Of a DNA stretch of 64,000 nucleotides, positions 13,901-28,900 are shown piece by piece; the stretch's first letter is position 1, and each line of letters begins with the position of its first letter. Where the stretch lies: the NCBI GenBank assembly GCA_003586115.2, contig QVOM02000112.1:103553174-103617173 (forward strand), read 5' to 3'. Below the pieces are notes generated by a model. It worked only from the letters and a program-made list of their open reading frames with translations, was not told where the DNA came from and did no database searches. The translations under genes and the position numbers were made by a program. The DNA comes from Salvator merianae (taxonomy: Eukaryota; Chordata; Lepidosauria; Squamata; Teiidae).

Positions 13901-16900
13901 CTAGTAAGATGTTAGATCTCACAAACCTGGCCTGCTTTGGAAGGTTTGTAGGCTTGTAACAAATCTGTTTGTGCACATGTCTAAACTAAAGTTATTTTCT
14001 TTGCCAGAAACAGATATGTAGGAAAGACAGAAACCAAACCTGAGACAATACACCTACAAAGCTTATCGTCTTAATACCAATCTATAGCCTTCTTCCTAAT
14101 ATTGCTCTTTAAATTCAGTTTGTTTAGATGAGAATGAAACTTAGGCTTATGCACTCTGCTTCTTCCTCCTCAGCTAAAAGGAAGAGTTCTGAAGCTTGCA
14201 TCTTCTGTTGTTTATTAACAGCAGCTTACTGTATCATCCTGAACCCAACAAACACTTTGCTGGTTTTAGTCAAGTCAATTTCAAATCACAGGTTATAAGG
14301 CTGTCATGTTGCAAACAAGTCATATCAAAGTGAGCATCAGTTCAGGGTTCAAGAAGAATGTTCAACACTGCTTAACTGATATTAGAGGCTTCTGATCTCC
14401 TCTGTGATGGCCACTCCGAAGGAGAGGAAAAAGGTACAAGCCCAAGGCTCACCTTGGCTTATTCCCATCATGATAAATCATAGGTACTGTGATGTCCAAG
14501 TGCAGCCTCCTTCTTTATTTTCCCATGCCTATGCAAAAAGAAAACTTTGGAGGACAGCAAAGGAAGCTAGTTTCAGAAAATATCTGTGGATGTCAGCCAC
14601 AATCAATTCCCAAGCTTAACTGAAAACATGAGATCTTGACATATTTACTGAACACCCATTTTAATTTTTAAGAATAACTTATCTAAACAAACAAAGCTGA
14701 AATCTTACCATTCCAGTTAAAGGTGCTGGAGTTGTATCAGTATAGAAATAGGTTGTACCACCCACAGTTTCCTTCTGAATCACCTGGCCAGTAGCTGGGG
14801 GCTGGGAGACAGCATTAGTAACTGGTGTTGAGGCACTAGTAGGCACCATATAATTTGCTGGGTTTGGTGTATGACTTCTTCGTCTAGGAGCTGGAGATGT
14901 GTGAGGAGTAATTTTAGGGGAATGAAGGGGAGAAGATCCCGCTGACAGTGACATTCCTTATGAAAATAAAAGAGGGAAAAAAGAAAGGCTTGCAGGTTAA
15001 AAAGTTATTTACTCCCATACTGACTTCCAAAGTTCCTTTGTAGATAACCAAAATGATTATTACAAGTTTAAATTAAATATGTGCAAGCTCTCAACGATAA
15101 AAGATCTCAGCAAGGTTCAAATACGTTGGTCAGCCACAAATGTGTCAGTCAAAAAAAAAAAAAGTTAGTTTGGCCAAAGCATGACAAGAAAACCACCAGC
15201 AAATATTTATATTTTGTGAGCAATTCAATTATCTCCGTTTCATTGTGATTCAGCCATTTTCCTGTGGCATGCAAAAGGATCAAACACTTCCACACATGTT
15301 TTCAATTGAACACTCCATTCAAATTATAGCTGTGGCTTGTATAAACTAACATGCTTCATGCATAAATGGTTTTCTGTTCTAACTGGAAAAACATGTAATT
15401 TGACATCCTTGATTAATTTAGGAGTTCTGATAACCAGATTAAAATAAGTTTCTTTAATGGTTTAAAAATGAAGTACTGTCTGTGCCACAATATTTGCAAA
15501 AGGCAAAATACATTAAAACAGTCAAGGTAGCAAAGATGAAAACTGTAAAGAGATGTTAAATATTCTGGTAACAAAAGACAATGTATAACCTACATTATTT
15601 TGTGTAAAATCGCAGAGTTTTTGTAATCATAAGACGGTTGTTAAATTACTATTTAAAATTCAACTAACCCATACTGAAATTATGGTTCCACTACAATGGC
15701 CAATATTCAAAGCCCCTATGTGTGGAATTTGCAGAGACCTGTCAACCCGCTTTCCCAAAAGATACATTGTAGAAAGGCATAGCTTAGCAACATATTGTAT
15801 AAAAAAGATTTAGGATCCATTAATGATATCTCCACTCAAACGGAGCCCACAAAAAAGGATGTCGAAACAACCCTATCTAGCTGGAGAGCCAATGACAGAA
15901 TCAGACAGAACTGGTTGTCATAGAGTAATAGATTTTATACTAGGCAGCCTCATATTTTCAGGAGAAATACTCATAGCAAAAGCTATAGGTTTAAGGTTGG
16001 CCAAGATGCCTTTTCCAAGACTGGCCTTAAAACAAATCTCTTTAAAATATTAGCTTTACCAAACTGTAAACTCAAGTTAATTTTTCCATTCGGAGATAAC
16101 CAAGGTGGTTCCCTGCAGATATTGGTGGTTTATAACTCTCTTTACTCCTGATTGGAGATATGTAAAATGTTTAAAATATTTTGATTTTAAACTCAAAATA
16201 GGTCATTTCAAGTGTTTTCAGTTCAAGCAAAAAAGGCCCTCATTTCAATAAAATATTTTGAATGCTCCACATTTTTTCACAACTTAAACTGTATAGTTTG
16301 GATAGTATGTTCAGAAATTCTTAAAAAATAGGGATGCCTTCTAGGAACCCCTAACTGGGGGATAATAGGGCAGAATGCCTCCTGGTTAATACCCAACCCA
16401 TGAAACTGTTGGCCAACTGGGTGCTTTTTATGATATCTTTAATTGTGAGACATTTCAAGTGTTCAACAAAACACCTAGGTGAGCCAAGATGTTTTGATGG
16501 GTTTGGAATTTTGTTCTGACTGAAAACAAAACCTAAATCTTGCACAAATCTAAAAACTCAATTTTTTGAGTAAGCTGGTGTGATGAGGATACTTTGACAG
16601 CTGACTACCTGGGTGCAGTTGGGGCTTGGTAGCTGGGTGTTAGAAAATGGGTTCAGAACACAAAGCAGCAAATCCCAGCGCAGAAAACTGTGATGGGAGG
16701 GGTCCTCCAGGGAAGAGAAGATTTGGGGGAGCTGATTTGCGAGTGATGGGGGAGGGGTCCTCCTGATGAGAGGAGGATTTTGGGTTGAGTGTCTAAAGAG
16801 GGGACTAGAGTCTAAGGAAATGTTTGAGCCTGTCATGGAAATGAGGTGAATGAAACAATATTGACCTTAGAATGAACTTGATTAAGATACTTCTGTTCTA

Positions 16901-19900
16901 TTTGTTCTTTAATAAAATAAACTTTGTAACTGCCAACTCTGCCTGAGACTAATTTGGTCACTTGGAAGAAGGGAAGACAAGCTGTTGTACACATAGGGAT
17001 TGTGATTAGCAGGAGAAGGAAAGGGCAGGAGTCAGTGACAGGGTGTCTTCCAGAGACTGGAACTGCAGGGTCAACCTGGGCAAAAGGAAGGAATCATCAT
17101 AGTTGAGTTTCATCATGTACTTGTAAGTGATAGCCAGAGCTCCATGGAAACTGAAATTATTAAACCGACAAAACAGCTACCTCAAAAAGTTTCCAAAAAT
17201 TTAGCTAAGCTAATGAATAGCAGAAAGTTTTCACACGTGTACATTTCAGACTTGAAGTCCTAAAATTTCTACTGTGTTGAATACCAAACTACCATCTGAG
17301 GCTGCTATAATAAACAAAGCTCATCAAAATTCAGTTCCTGAAGGCAAGAAGCTTTATTCATTCTGCTGTTGTTCAAGACCTATAATGACTCTATGCTTAC
17401 CTGGAGCTAGTCCAGCATTTGCAGGACCTCCCATGGAAGGATGAGAGAACAAGGCTTGAGAGAAGGCGGACATATTGGACTGTGACATGTTACTCAGTCG
17501 AGAGGTTGATCCTCCTTTAGGGATAAACTCGCTTGCAGTAGGATTTGGCGTCTACGTAAAAATAAAAATGAAGCATGTCTCAAAAATGAAAGTTATTTAT
17601 TGAATGAAGTGGTAAGATTGAAATTTAAAAATTCAAGTATTTCAAGTTGTGAATAGATTAAAAAGAGATACAAGCCAGGATCTAGAGAACTAGCTAGCTT
17701 TGTTAGTAGAAGAGCTCAATGAGTTAAATTTCTTTTGCCTGTACAACTTCTCCATACTGAATGGTAAACTCTTCAAGACCCTCCAAACTATACATGACAA
17801 CATAGGTAGAAGTTCCTTCATAGAGGTTTAACAGCTTTGGATCTTGGTCATAGGGAATGTGCCTGAAGTGTATCTCCATGAAACTTCCCAAATTATCAGG
17901 ATTTGAAAATCAGTATTAGACACTTCACTATTATATGAATGACTTACATCAATGTTATATTTAAGTAAATTTGGAATACTAGGGGAATTTAGGGAAGATC
18001 ATCTGTAATCAATTCTACTACTGATTGTAAAATGTTAATGAAACTTAAGAAGCTCAGTTGTGCCCAGAAAAGTTTCCAAATTTAAGTTATAAAATCACTT
18101 TAGTGGTAAAAGTACTTCAATCATCTTCTAACAGTTTAAAATATTCATCTACCTTACATTTCAGTTATAACTGCAGTTATCTGCTGCAGTTCATAATTTA
18201 ATTTCAAACTGTTGCTAGTTTAATAGTAATATAATACTATATAATATAATATAGTAATATAATGCAGCAATTGTCAACATTTTCATAACTGAAACATCAC
18301 ATTGATGCTACAGGGCTATGTTGAAACAATACTTAGGGTTTTCTGGTGGAAAGCAGAATATAAGTTTTTTGTTTTTTAACACAAAATGTAGCTTTTTAAC
18401 ACGATACAATCAAATGGCAAGTTCTTTTTCCACCTCCATTTGCAGCTTTGCCCCTGAGAAACAAAGCAGCAACACTGGCCCACAAATCAGCACCATGGAG
18501 AAGGCAGCTCGGTCAGATTCACGGCTGAAAGCCTCGCTTTGCCCAACCAAATCAGGTCTTGGGGTTGAACAGATCAGGTTCTGGTCTGAAAGGATTAAAG
18601 CAAGGATTTCAACTGCACTTGCTGACCCACGTCTACCACCTTGACATCCTGACCTGCAGACCACTACTGCTGAGAAAGAAACACTACTCTGCAACTTACT
18701 AGTGCTATTATTCAATTTTTAAAATTTTAACTAATCATGTGCATTTAAAACCAATTTCAAAACACACACATAGATTACACAGATTTTTTTTTTTTAAAGA
18801 ACATCACAATGTTGTGAAAAAAATATTGTAGGCTTGAATCATTTTCAAGACAAAAAAATGTAGTCTTCCCTAGCTAGCAGAGACTCCGCAAATTAACCTG
18901 GCTACCAATTTTCAAGCTCTTAGAAGCACTGTTTTCAAAACTGACTGAGAGCTCTTTAAGAAAGAACCTGATCAATGCCAAGGTTATGTAAAGGCAGCAG
19001 AAGACTAGGAGTAGTATTAGCTGATGCAGTTATGGGGAAAGTCATCAGAAGGCCCTGTGACTATCAACAGAGTCCCATCACTGGATTTAGCTCCCTAGCC
19101 AGAGCTCACCTAGAAATGTTCCCATGCTTCAGAATCCCTTCAAGAGTTTTCATCAGGCTTCAGGAGCAGCAGTAATGCAGTGATGGCCATCTTTGCTCAA
19201 CTGCTCCATCGCCACCCAACGTACCTCACAGAACTGCTTCTAAGCCTGGCCCTAATGGAGACAGGCTCTACCACTGCTGAACCATGAGTAAAAATCACCA
19301 TTATCCAAGCAAGAAAAGATCCTGAGTTAGAGCTGAGACTGTTCAGAACATTTGCCCAAGGAAAAGGAAGAGAATACTTCTTCCCTTCCACAACCAAAAT
19401 ATATTTCTAGTTATTAGGTTCTTAAAGGTTTTGTCCTCCAGACCTGCTTATATTTTCTTAAGAATGAGCAATGTTGAAAGGCTGAAATATGAAAGACAGT
19501 GTGGACCTATGATGACACAGCCACTACAATCTATGTTCTGACAACTCTGAAGTTTGACTATTGAAACATGCTTTATGCAACTGATTGTCTATTGAAGGAG
19601 GCCAAGCAAAGAGTTCCTTGAGGATTTTCAGAGGCAGACTTGTAAAGATTATAATATGTTTCTGCAAACAACTTAGAGTGATGATGCTAACCTACAAATT
19701 CTCATATTGCTTAAGATTCAGATACTATGATAAACTTTGTGCACTGGAACCAACTTCTTCTAGGTACGCTTAGTGAGGTGGCAGATTCATAGAGATACCT
19801 ATGAAGCACTTTCTTGGAAACTGCCCTATTTCAAGCTATACCAAAGGGATATATTCACTCAATTTGGAGGCTGCAGGAGAACAAACAGGAAATGATGTTG

Positions 19901-22900
19901 CTTCACTTTCTCCCAGGCCTCCTCTTTTTTGCCTGACAAAAAGATTCTGATGGGTTGCAGCAGGAGCAACTTTGGCTTTCCCCCTTGCCAGTTAAGGGAG
20001 GAGAACACTCAATTAGCCTGATCAGTTAAAGCAATGAAGTTCTACCCCTAATAGGTCAACAACCATGCTGCTGGAATACCTGATAACTTCCTAAAGAAAG
20101 AAAGACGGGGATGTGGGAGAAACCAAAGCAGTCTGTCCTGAAAAAAAATGACTCTGAAAGCCAAAGATTCCCAAACGGAGTAACATGTCACCACTAGAGG
20201 GCTCAAAAAGTATTCCAGTGGGGGATGAAGCCACAACAAACCTTAATTTTTAACAAAAAATTCAGTCAAAAAAATCATTTCATAGGGAAAACAAATACAG
20301 CTAGGCTGATCATGAACAACATAACACAAATAAAGTATAAAATAAAGTACAGGTGAATAAATGAAAATGCATCTGAATTTAAAAGAAAAAGAGGAAAGAA
20401 TGAAGGTCATGGAAAATAAAAAACAAAGAAAGGAAATTGCTGATCAAACTGAATGGAAGGTTACATGCCAGAGGCAACTTCCAAAGGTGAAAGTAATGTA
20501 GATTATAAATTACTGTTGCGTTGAATAGTATAGTACTGTTGATCCCCTTTCAAATTTACTCTAGAGATTTGGAGTAGCCTTGAAAACAGATGCAGAAAGC
20601 AAGGCACTGACAGCTGCACGAGTGAGCTGACTTCCACACATACTGTGTAATGTGAACTTTACTTTTTTAGCCAGGAGACGGTTTGACTTCTATGTCAAGG
20701 AAAGCATTTGTAAGCAAGAGGTAGGGAGGACAGATGAAACATTACCCTTTTTTTGCCATATAAGACCCACTTTTTCCCTCTAAAGGTTCTTCTAAAATCA
20801 CCCTATGCGGGGTCTGTTTGGCAAGAGTTCTGGGGTAGTTAGTAGTTTGGGGTTTTTTACCTTGCTTCATTCACAGTAAACAGTAAACTGTTTTCAAGAT
20901 ATGAACTACAGACTGCCCTGGCCTCCATTTCAGGCTATGGTTTTCCCCGTTCTCTGCAAGGGAGAACAGCTCCCAACCTGTTTCACGTTATAAGGAAGAG
21001 CTGGCTGTGTGCTTTCTTTTAAATCTTTAACTGCCAGCAACCAGAGTCTAAAGGAGGACTGAGGATTCAGTTTTGCCTTTTTATAATGCCTTGTAGCCTT
21101 CACTCACTAATACATTTTAAGGTTTATGTGGGTGCCCCAGCCCTTAACAATGAAATCATCCTTCACTGAGCAAAAAGTGTAGAAAGGGGTGATTCTGTCT
21201 GACAGAAATTTACAACCTCAGTCAGCAAGCAGCACTGATTCTGTTCATCTAATAATAATTAAAAAAGGACAATAATCTGACTCTAGCCTCAGACACCCAC
21301 AAACAGCAGGTGAAGAAGCTTCATTTAGGCACTGATACCTGCAAATTCCTGGTGAAGTGTATTAACAGCCATGATTATAATGGAGCAAAGAGCTGACAAG
21401 TTCAAGAGTGAAAAGCTCAACTGAATCAAAAGCTGGCAGTATTGTTATAAAGGCAGCTAAAAAGTTTGCGAAGAAAATAGCAAAGCAACATGATGTTACA
21501 AGCCCAACTCAGAGTCTCCTCATATGGCTCTGAATGACGAGGCGTTTAGCCTGGAGACAGCTGAAGCCCAAGTGACACCTCATGCTGCCACTATGCTTTT
21601 TCACTGACATCAGAAGTAAACCTACTTCTGATCAAGAGATGAGGAGCAATGGCTGCCTTTATGGCACTGATGGGATCAAATCTTAGTGGCACTGCAGTAT
21701 CTGCATCAACAGCTTCATAGGTGGATAATGGTCAGCAGGAAGGAATATGGCTAAGTACAAACCTACATTTAAGCCACCCAGAGTTGCACCTATATGCTTG
21801 CTTAAAATGTACTTTTCTGAAATATTCCTTACTAAATTATAGACGCATCTTTTATGACACAAAATATGTTAGGGTTTTTTTCTTTAAAGGAAAAATTAGA
21901 ACACATAAAGGAGTAAGCAGACAATCAGGATCAAAGATTTCATTTGCTATTAAATTAGTTACTTCAAGTGAATTATTCTGGAATTATGACCTCAGCTTAC
22001 CTAGCTGTCCTCTTAATAAAATATTTGGGCTCAAAGTAACAGCTAGTAACAGAGGAAAGAAAATTCTGTTTTATTGCCAAACTGCCAATTCCTGATTTGT
22101 CATTCTTTACACAAGAACAAGAGAGCACACTATTCTTATGACCTCCACGGACACACACTTTACTTAAAGCAGATGGGCCCTTTTTCTGTAAACAAGCAAT
22201 CAAGCACTGTGACTCCTGTTCCTGTTAAAACATAGATACAGAACTTTGTTTCACAAAATGCATGGCCCTTTTGTGCACCGGACCCTATTCTGGATTATAT
22301 CCTGGAACAGGAGCCTGCCATCCACATGCTGGTACAGACTATAGCAGGTTCCAAGCAGGGCCTGCCACAGTCTGCATTAAACATGTGGATGACAAGCTTC
22401 TATTTCAGGATAAAATCTGCAGAAAGGGCCTATGTTTATATACTTGACAAGCATTTCACTTCGGGCTCTGCTTCTATTGCCAAGTCCTCATTTACCAGCA
22501 TGCTCCTCTCAAAAGGCACAAGGACTAGTTGAAGGTTGTCTCAAAGAACAATGCTATTAGGCATAGCATGGTACAATTGCAAATTGCTCTATAGAAATGG
22601 AAAACAGCATGTTATTTTCTCTATTAGTCTCTATTAGTCTAGAATTTCTTATCCTGTATCTAGAAAAATACTAATGAACTTAGATCACTTTAAAAAAAAA
22701 TACTGGCATGTAGTTCAAGCAAGCTCCAAGTAGCATACATGCCAGGAAAACAAGCAGATCTGAAATTGCCCAGTTAAAAATCAGCTTAAAGTAGAGATGT
22801 TTGTATTTCCCCTGAATTCCTAATGAGTTAAAAACAAACTTTGTGTCATCTTAAAGGCTTGTAAAATTTAATCTGCAATAATGCACATCATTTCTACTAG

Positions 22901-25900
22901 TTTGGCATTTCTTTTCAAATATGATGAACTGCTTGATTCTGCCTGCATTATCCCTTCAATTCGTATTACTTCATTTTAGATGCCTACTGACAATATTTAG
23001 AAATCTTAAATATAATAAACCTATACACTAATAAGACAGGAAGCAACATTTAATCCAACTAAATTTATTCCAATAACCAAGAGTAACCAGTAACACAACA
23101 CAGTGTCATGTTCCAAAATAATAATAAATTATTTCTAAGATGTTCAGATACAAAAAAATATAATTCTAGCACAAAATTAAATGGCATAACACAAATTTCC
23201 TTATAAAAATGTAGGAAGTATCAATGTTCACTAAAGCTTTACCATACTATCCAAAACAGTTCTGAGCAATAACAAAAGCTCTGTAAAGAAAAGCTAAAAA
23301 CCCTTACCTACAACTGATAAAGTAGTAAAAATATATAATACTTAATTAGAAAATGAACTGTTTACAAATAGATGAAATAAGACATGACATTTTTTCACTG
23401 CTTTTTTTGGAAATGCTACAGTCCTGACTAGAACAGTTTCCTGGGTAAACAGAGGCCCTGAAATAGCGGTCAGGACTCAACTCCATCATGTCTGATGTCC
23501 TGATCTCTGCACTTTATCTACAGAATACTTAAGAATCTGAACAACATTAGAGAAACTCACACTTCCCTCTTTCGACACCAGTCCAGAAATGTCTGGGCTC
23601 CTCAGAATTCTAATATGAATTCTAAAGATTTCACAAATACATATTGACCAAAAGCCATCCACTTCTACAATATAACAATGTTCTTGCAACACAAACAATG
23701 CACAGTTTTTCTTGGGGGCCCTGTTCTAGGATAGAGGATTGTCAAGCAATTCCAGTCACTTCAGTTTGGTGGCTGGCAGAATTACAAAAACTTTTCACAT
23801 TGTAGTATCTTACATTGCTAGTTTTGTAATTAACAGTGAAGAACTGCCCTTTTCCCTCATGCTGTGAGGGAATTTGCATACAGTTTCAAACAAACAGCGA
23901 CATCCTGCTCTTTCTTTTGAAAAGATGTAATGCAAAGAAATCCAACAAATAAAACTACACAAAATAGATATCATAATTGAAACGAACAAATGATACACCA
24001 CATCACAAAACTGAAAATAAAATCTGAAAAAATCAATTATATGTGTTGCACATTATGCCTTTCAACACAAAGAGAAGCCACGCTTCCAAACATCACATAT
24101 TGCTCTCTAGGATTCTCCAACATTGAGCAAAGAGTAGCAACATGGCATCTCAGCCCAGTCTGCCACTGCAGGACGGTCATAAGGAAAAACATACTACTCT
24201 GAACAACACAAGCGTATATAATTTGAAATTAAAATCTTCGCAACAATCTGACTATTGTAATCACATCCCCAGGTCATTTTCAGACATTCCATTCAGCATA
24301 AAAAGGGAGGAAGCAAGAATAGATTTATAATATGCATGGTAAGAAGCTGTGTGTGCTAGAGAGAGAAAAAAATTGAACTGGAATGGAGCAGTTTTTCCTG
24401 AAAAATTTTACAGCCTATTTACTGTATGCCAGTTATTTATGCACTACAGCTCCTTTACTGAGAGCTGTATTACTCAGAGAGAAGATAAAAAGCAATGCTT
24501 CAAGCTAATAAGTTGTCCACATGTGAAAAAAATGCATTCTGGGTGCCATTTTATGCTCCTCTTCCCATCTTTGCCTGCTCCTTAAAGCCATGCTGTGAGC
24601 CTCCACTCCTTCCTCCAGTTTCTCCAATCCTTAAAACCCCATTTGTTTTCCCTCTGCTTCTTCCTCCTGACCCTTCTCACTTAAACATCTGTTTCATCAC
24701 CCTCCGCCACCTCCCCCCAGTCCTCCTAACTTTTAATCCCATTTCACAAATATTACCCCTTCCCTGTCTTTGTCTTCACCTCCTACGCAAGGTGAGAAAA
24801 TTGTGTAGCAAACGCTATTTATTTTAAGTAAAATATTCTCTATGACACACCCTACTAGTGTAATATAGTCTACTGTGTATATTAATGTCTTGGTACTACA
24901 GAAGAAAACTGTGTAAAAACATCTAATAAACGCTATTATTCTCTCAAACAATACAAATATACTTGAGTTTTTCCAATTTAGACCGAGCCTAAGAAATAAC
25001 TTGCTTCATACTGTTTTCAATGCAGCTGGTTTTCTTTTTGAGTGTATGTATTTTCTTTCCACTATTCCTTCTAACACAAAAAGGTAAGTCCTCTCAGTTG
25101 TACAGAAATTAAATAGCAGAAATCTTAAGTTTGAACGGTCAGGGAATCAGATATTTTGACGACTTTGAGATGTTCTCAGACTGTAGCTTCCAGCATCCTT
25201 GCCCATTGTCTTGCTTAGCTAGGTCTGATGATCTTTCAGGTTCAGCAACTTTTGGGAATTTTTGAGATTTTCATTGGTTGTAAGGAACATTTATTTATTT
25301 GAAGCATTTGAATACAGCTTTCCATTAGAAAGAAAATCTCAAAGCACTTTATGGAACTAGACATTAAAAATTGTGTGGGTTAGGAAGAACAGCCATGCAC
25401 ACAGCAAATGTCTGGTTGAAAAGATAAATCTTCAGGAGGTGCTCAACTGTCAGCAGGAAGGGCAGAACATAGTGGTCAGAGTTGGAGCAGTTGGTTTATT
25501 CTTCTGACCAAGGAGAAAAACTCTGACATAGCTTCCTACCATGGTTTTTCTGGGGTAATTCCTTCCCTTGATAAGCATCTTAAGAACTGTCCATGCTTTA
25601 ACAATGTGTTGAGTCGTTGTAGAAAGAGACAGATAGCTCCTTACAATACAACTCTGTTGTGGCTCTAAATTAGCTAAGCATTCCCTCTTTCTCTTCATCC
25701 AGGCATTCCCTCTTTCTCTTCAACCAGACATTCCCAATGTGAATGAGTGTTCTTCCTGACCCACCCAATATTAACATATATTTAATCAATTGTATGATTT
25801 TTCAGAGTTTTTACTTCAAACACTGCAGTCTAAGAACATCTCAATGTCCATGTGCCCCTTATCCTTCATCAGAGTATCTGATTTTCATTAAAATGGTTTC

Positions 25901-28900
25901 AACATACTCCAACAGATTCTATCTAAAGGGTGAACAATCTTCCTCTAAGGATAGTAGCCACCTCACACAATATTCACTAAAACGCAGTCCATTTTGTTAA
26001 AAAATAAAGTACAAATTGTATTATTCTCAACACCAGAGAAGGCTCACAGATTGGGTTCTGAGGAAGGTAGAATGAGACAGCAGTGATGAGACAATGGCTC
26101 GAAACCTCACTTCTACCCCTCTGATTGGCATTGCAGTGTGCAACAAACCAGAATGTGGCCTTGGCAGATGAAAGCAAGGCTTCCATCTGCGACCTCACTC
26201 TGCCCACCTTTTCCCAAAGGACTATATCCACAGTTTGTCCCTGCTTATCAGCCAAATAATATAGAAAAATGGTTGGGAATTAATTGTGCACTTCATTAGT
26301 CACTTTCGTTGCAATTTGTTCATTTTATCTATAATGATTTTTGCAAAAATGTCAGCCCTAACACATGTATGTGATACTAGCATGGACAAAAATAAAAATA
26401 ATAGTTAAAACTAAAGTGACTAGGAAAAAGTCATTTTACCTGTAAATTGTTTTCTGTGACTCTGTTCCACCAAACCATACTGATGGGTACTTCTGTTTTA
26501 CACCTGTCAGTCAAGCAGCCCATAGTGTTCTTTGATTTTCGTGCCTTTGATCCCATCGGAACTATCCTCTCCTCCAGCATCCCCAGTCGATACTTCCTTG
26601 GCTACGGAAAAGAAGGAAAAAAAACCAGGGCACTCCCAATATCCCTTATGTCTGAAACTCAAACCGGAACTAGGTGAGAACATATACTGGATTTGATTGG
26701 TGGAATAGGAAACAATTTGCAAGTAAAATTTCTGAGCGTCTTTGCTTCCATCCTGAATGCCTTGGAACTCTTGAGAAGGGCAACAAACAAAAACACATAG
26801 AAATAGAATCCAAGTGGTGTACTCATGATAATGAAAGGCCTCCCCCCCCCAAAAAAAAGCAGCAGCAAAATAGTGATTATCTGTCCTATAGCCACAAGAA
26901 CCCACGAAAGTCAATTCTAGAGTACTGGGTCACATTCCAGATTAGGGTGGGAAGCAGCATGAACGGTGAACCACCTTCCTTTCTCCACCACAAGTGGAAG
27001 TACCTACTTAAATAAATGTAAGATCACCAAGTGGATTCTACTCTTAGAATGCTATTTTATGTACACTTACTTAGAAGCAATAGGATTCAGTTAAAGGTAC
27101 ATGTTAATAGTTGAACAGTTGCAGGATTACAATGTAAGTAAATAATTACAGTTTGATTCTACCATCTGCAGTAGAGATGTGCTGAACTGCAGTTCACTGA
27201 AAATAAGCAGCTCAAAGAGGATGAAGGGTGGACTCTACCCTACAGCCCTATACCTGTCGGAGAAGAAGAGAGTGGAGTGAAAGGTATATCTAAGAAACGT
27301 AAAGCAGAACTTACAGCCCTTGCTGAGTTTTCTCTGAGGCTGGACGCTCTTTCCCAGCTCGCACTGCAGCCCAGAAGGGGCAGAGTCATGCTGTGCAGGC
27401 AATGACATCATTACACAGCCCATGGAGATGCAGTCTGCCTGCCCCTTTTCTGGACTTTGTCAAGGGAAAGCCAAAAAAGAGAGCCCAGCATCGAACATAA
27501 CCCAGTGAGCAGATAAGGTTCGATGAACTGCAGTTCAGCACTATCTAAAGTATAACTCTGCCACTTGTTCAAAAATTATAGGTATCTGAAGAATACATTT
27601 GTTACCCAAATATTTTCCAATCACATTTTTTTCAACCAGGACATTGAACTTAACCATAGCTACCAAGGATTAAGTGAGCTTAAAAGCATGCAGTCAAACT
27701 AAAAATTGAGATGATCTTGAAAACCATGGACATAAGTTTAAGTGAAAACTGTGTCTGTACAAAACTGCATCTTTCAAATTAATAAAGCAGCTCAAGCCTC
27801 ACAGAATAAAATAATAATTTATTTTTAAAGCAATAGCATCTATCGATGCACAGTCAGTAACCAAATGCTTGCAAACTTTAAAGAAAGTACATTTAAATTC
27901 AAGTAAGGTTTGTAAAATTAAGATCCATCTTGCCAATCAAAGTTAAAAGTCAAATAACAAAAGTAATCCCATGAACAGGAAGTACCCAGTAAGTGAAATT
28001 TAAAATACTTTAAAAATAATCTGTGAATTTATTTTCAGATTTTGAGTTTTATGAAGACTTTTGTAATTTCAGTACTCATGAAGGTATGAAGATTCCAAAC
28101 TAGACAGGTTTATCTCTAAAGACTTCTAACAAAAGACAAAGAGACATATCAGAAATATCAGGCATATTTTTTTTAAAATGTATTCATGCAGAGGTTGGTA
28201 AAATGACCAAATAAAGGTCCAGTTTTGCAGACAAGAGCATGGAGGTGAAGATGTTTCTCTGTCTAGAAAACAGTGGTAAGCTGCTTCATGAAATTAATCT
28301 AGCAAGTTGCCCTACATTATTATTGCCTTAAGCGTGACTCCTCGCTGTTGCGTTACAAAAGCTGCCAAGCCAAAAGCTGGTTTGATTCACAGTGAAGTTT
28401 TTTTTCTTTTTACAGTTGAGAGTTAACAACACAAATATGAATCAAACACATTAGGGTATAATTAGTGTGCATTATAGCCTTCTAAGTGCTCTGAGGAAAC
28501 AGAAACAGAGTTAATTATGAGAAAAAGACAAGTCATAAAATGCAACTGATTGAAATTTGGATGCTAATGAGTCAGTAAAAATGGAATAAGCGATAGGCAA
28601 TTTGGCATTTTATTAATGTTTTGAAAGCTCTCTTCATACCAAAAACAACAGCATAATCCTAAAGCACTACCACTGAGCAATTCGGCTTGCAGAAGCAGCT
28701 TCTACTTTGACTGCAGAAGGCAAAGACTTGTATGCAAATTGTTTCACTGCCAAGACCACCACCAAGTTTTCAAAGAGTTTCTGAACCAAAAGTTGTATAA
28801 TACATCATCATTTAATGACCCAGAAACTCTTGCGTAACTAAGGATGCCTCTGCACATCAAAATTCACTGAACTACAGTTAGAATAAGCAACTGGGTCAAA

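Larger units (their letters stand above)
17552..26439. other. PAN3 intron 5
   Basis: 8,888 bases between the cassette exon and the PAM2 exon. Recognised content: an L2-like 3' end on the minus strand at about 25280-25640 and a 25-base tandem at 25678-25735. The short piece at 20755-20830 (ccatataagacccac) resembles a widespread DNA-transposon end. Nothing else recognised. Confidence 0.6.

Noticed and set aside
20745..20830. DNA-transposon-like end (CCATATAAGACCCACTTTTTCCC)
   Set aside because: Only one short block; no inverted partner or target duplication was found.
26674..27015. 113-codon plus-strand frame next to exon 5
   Set aside because: Lysine/proline-rich text from A and C runs, no domain, on the non-coding strand of the intron.
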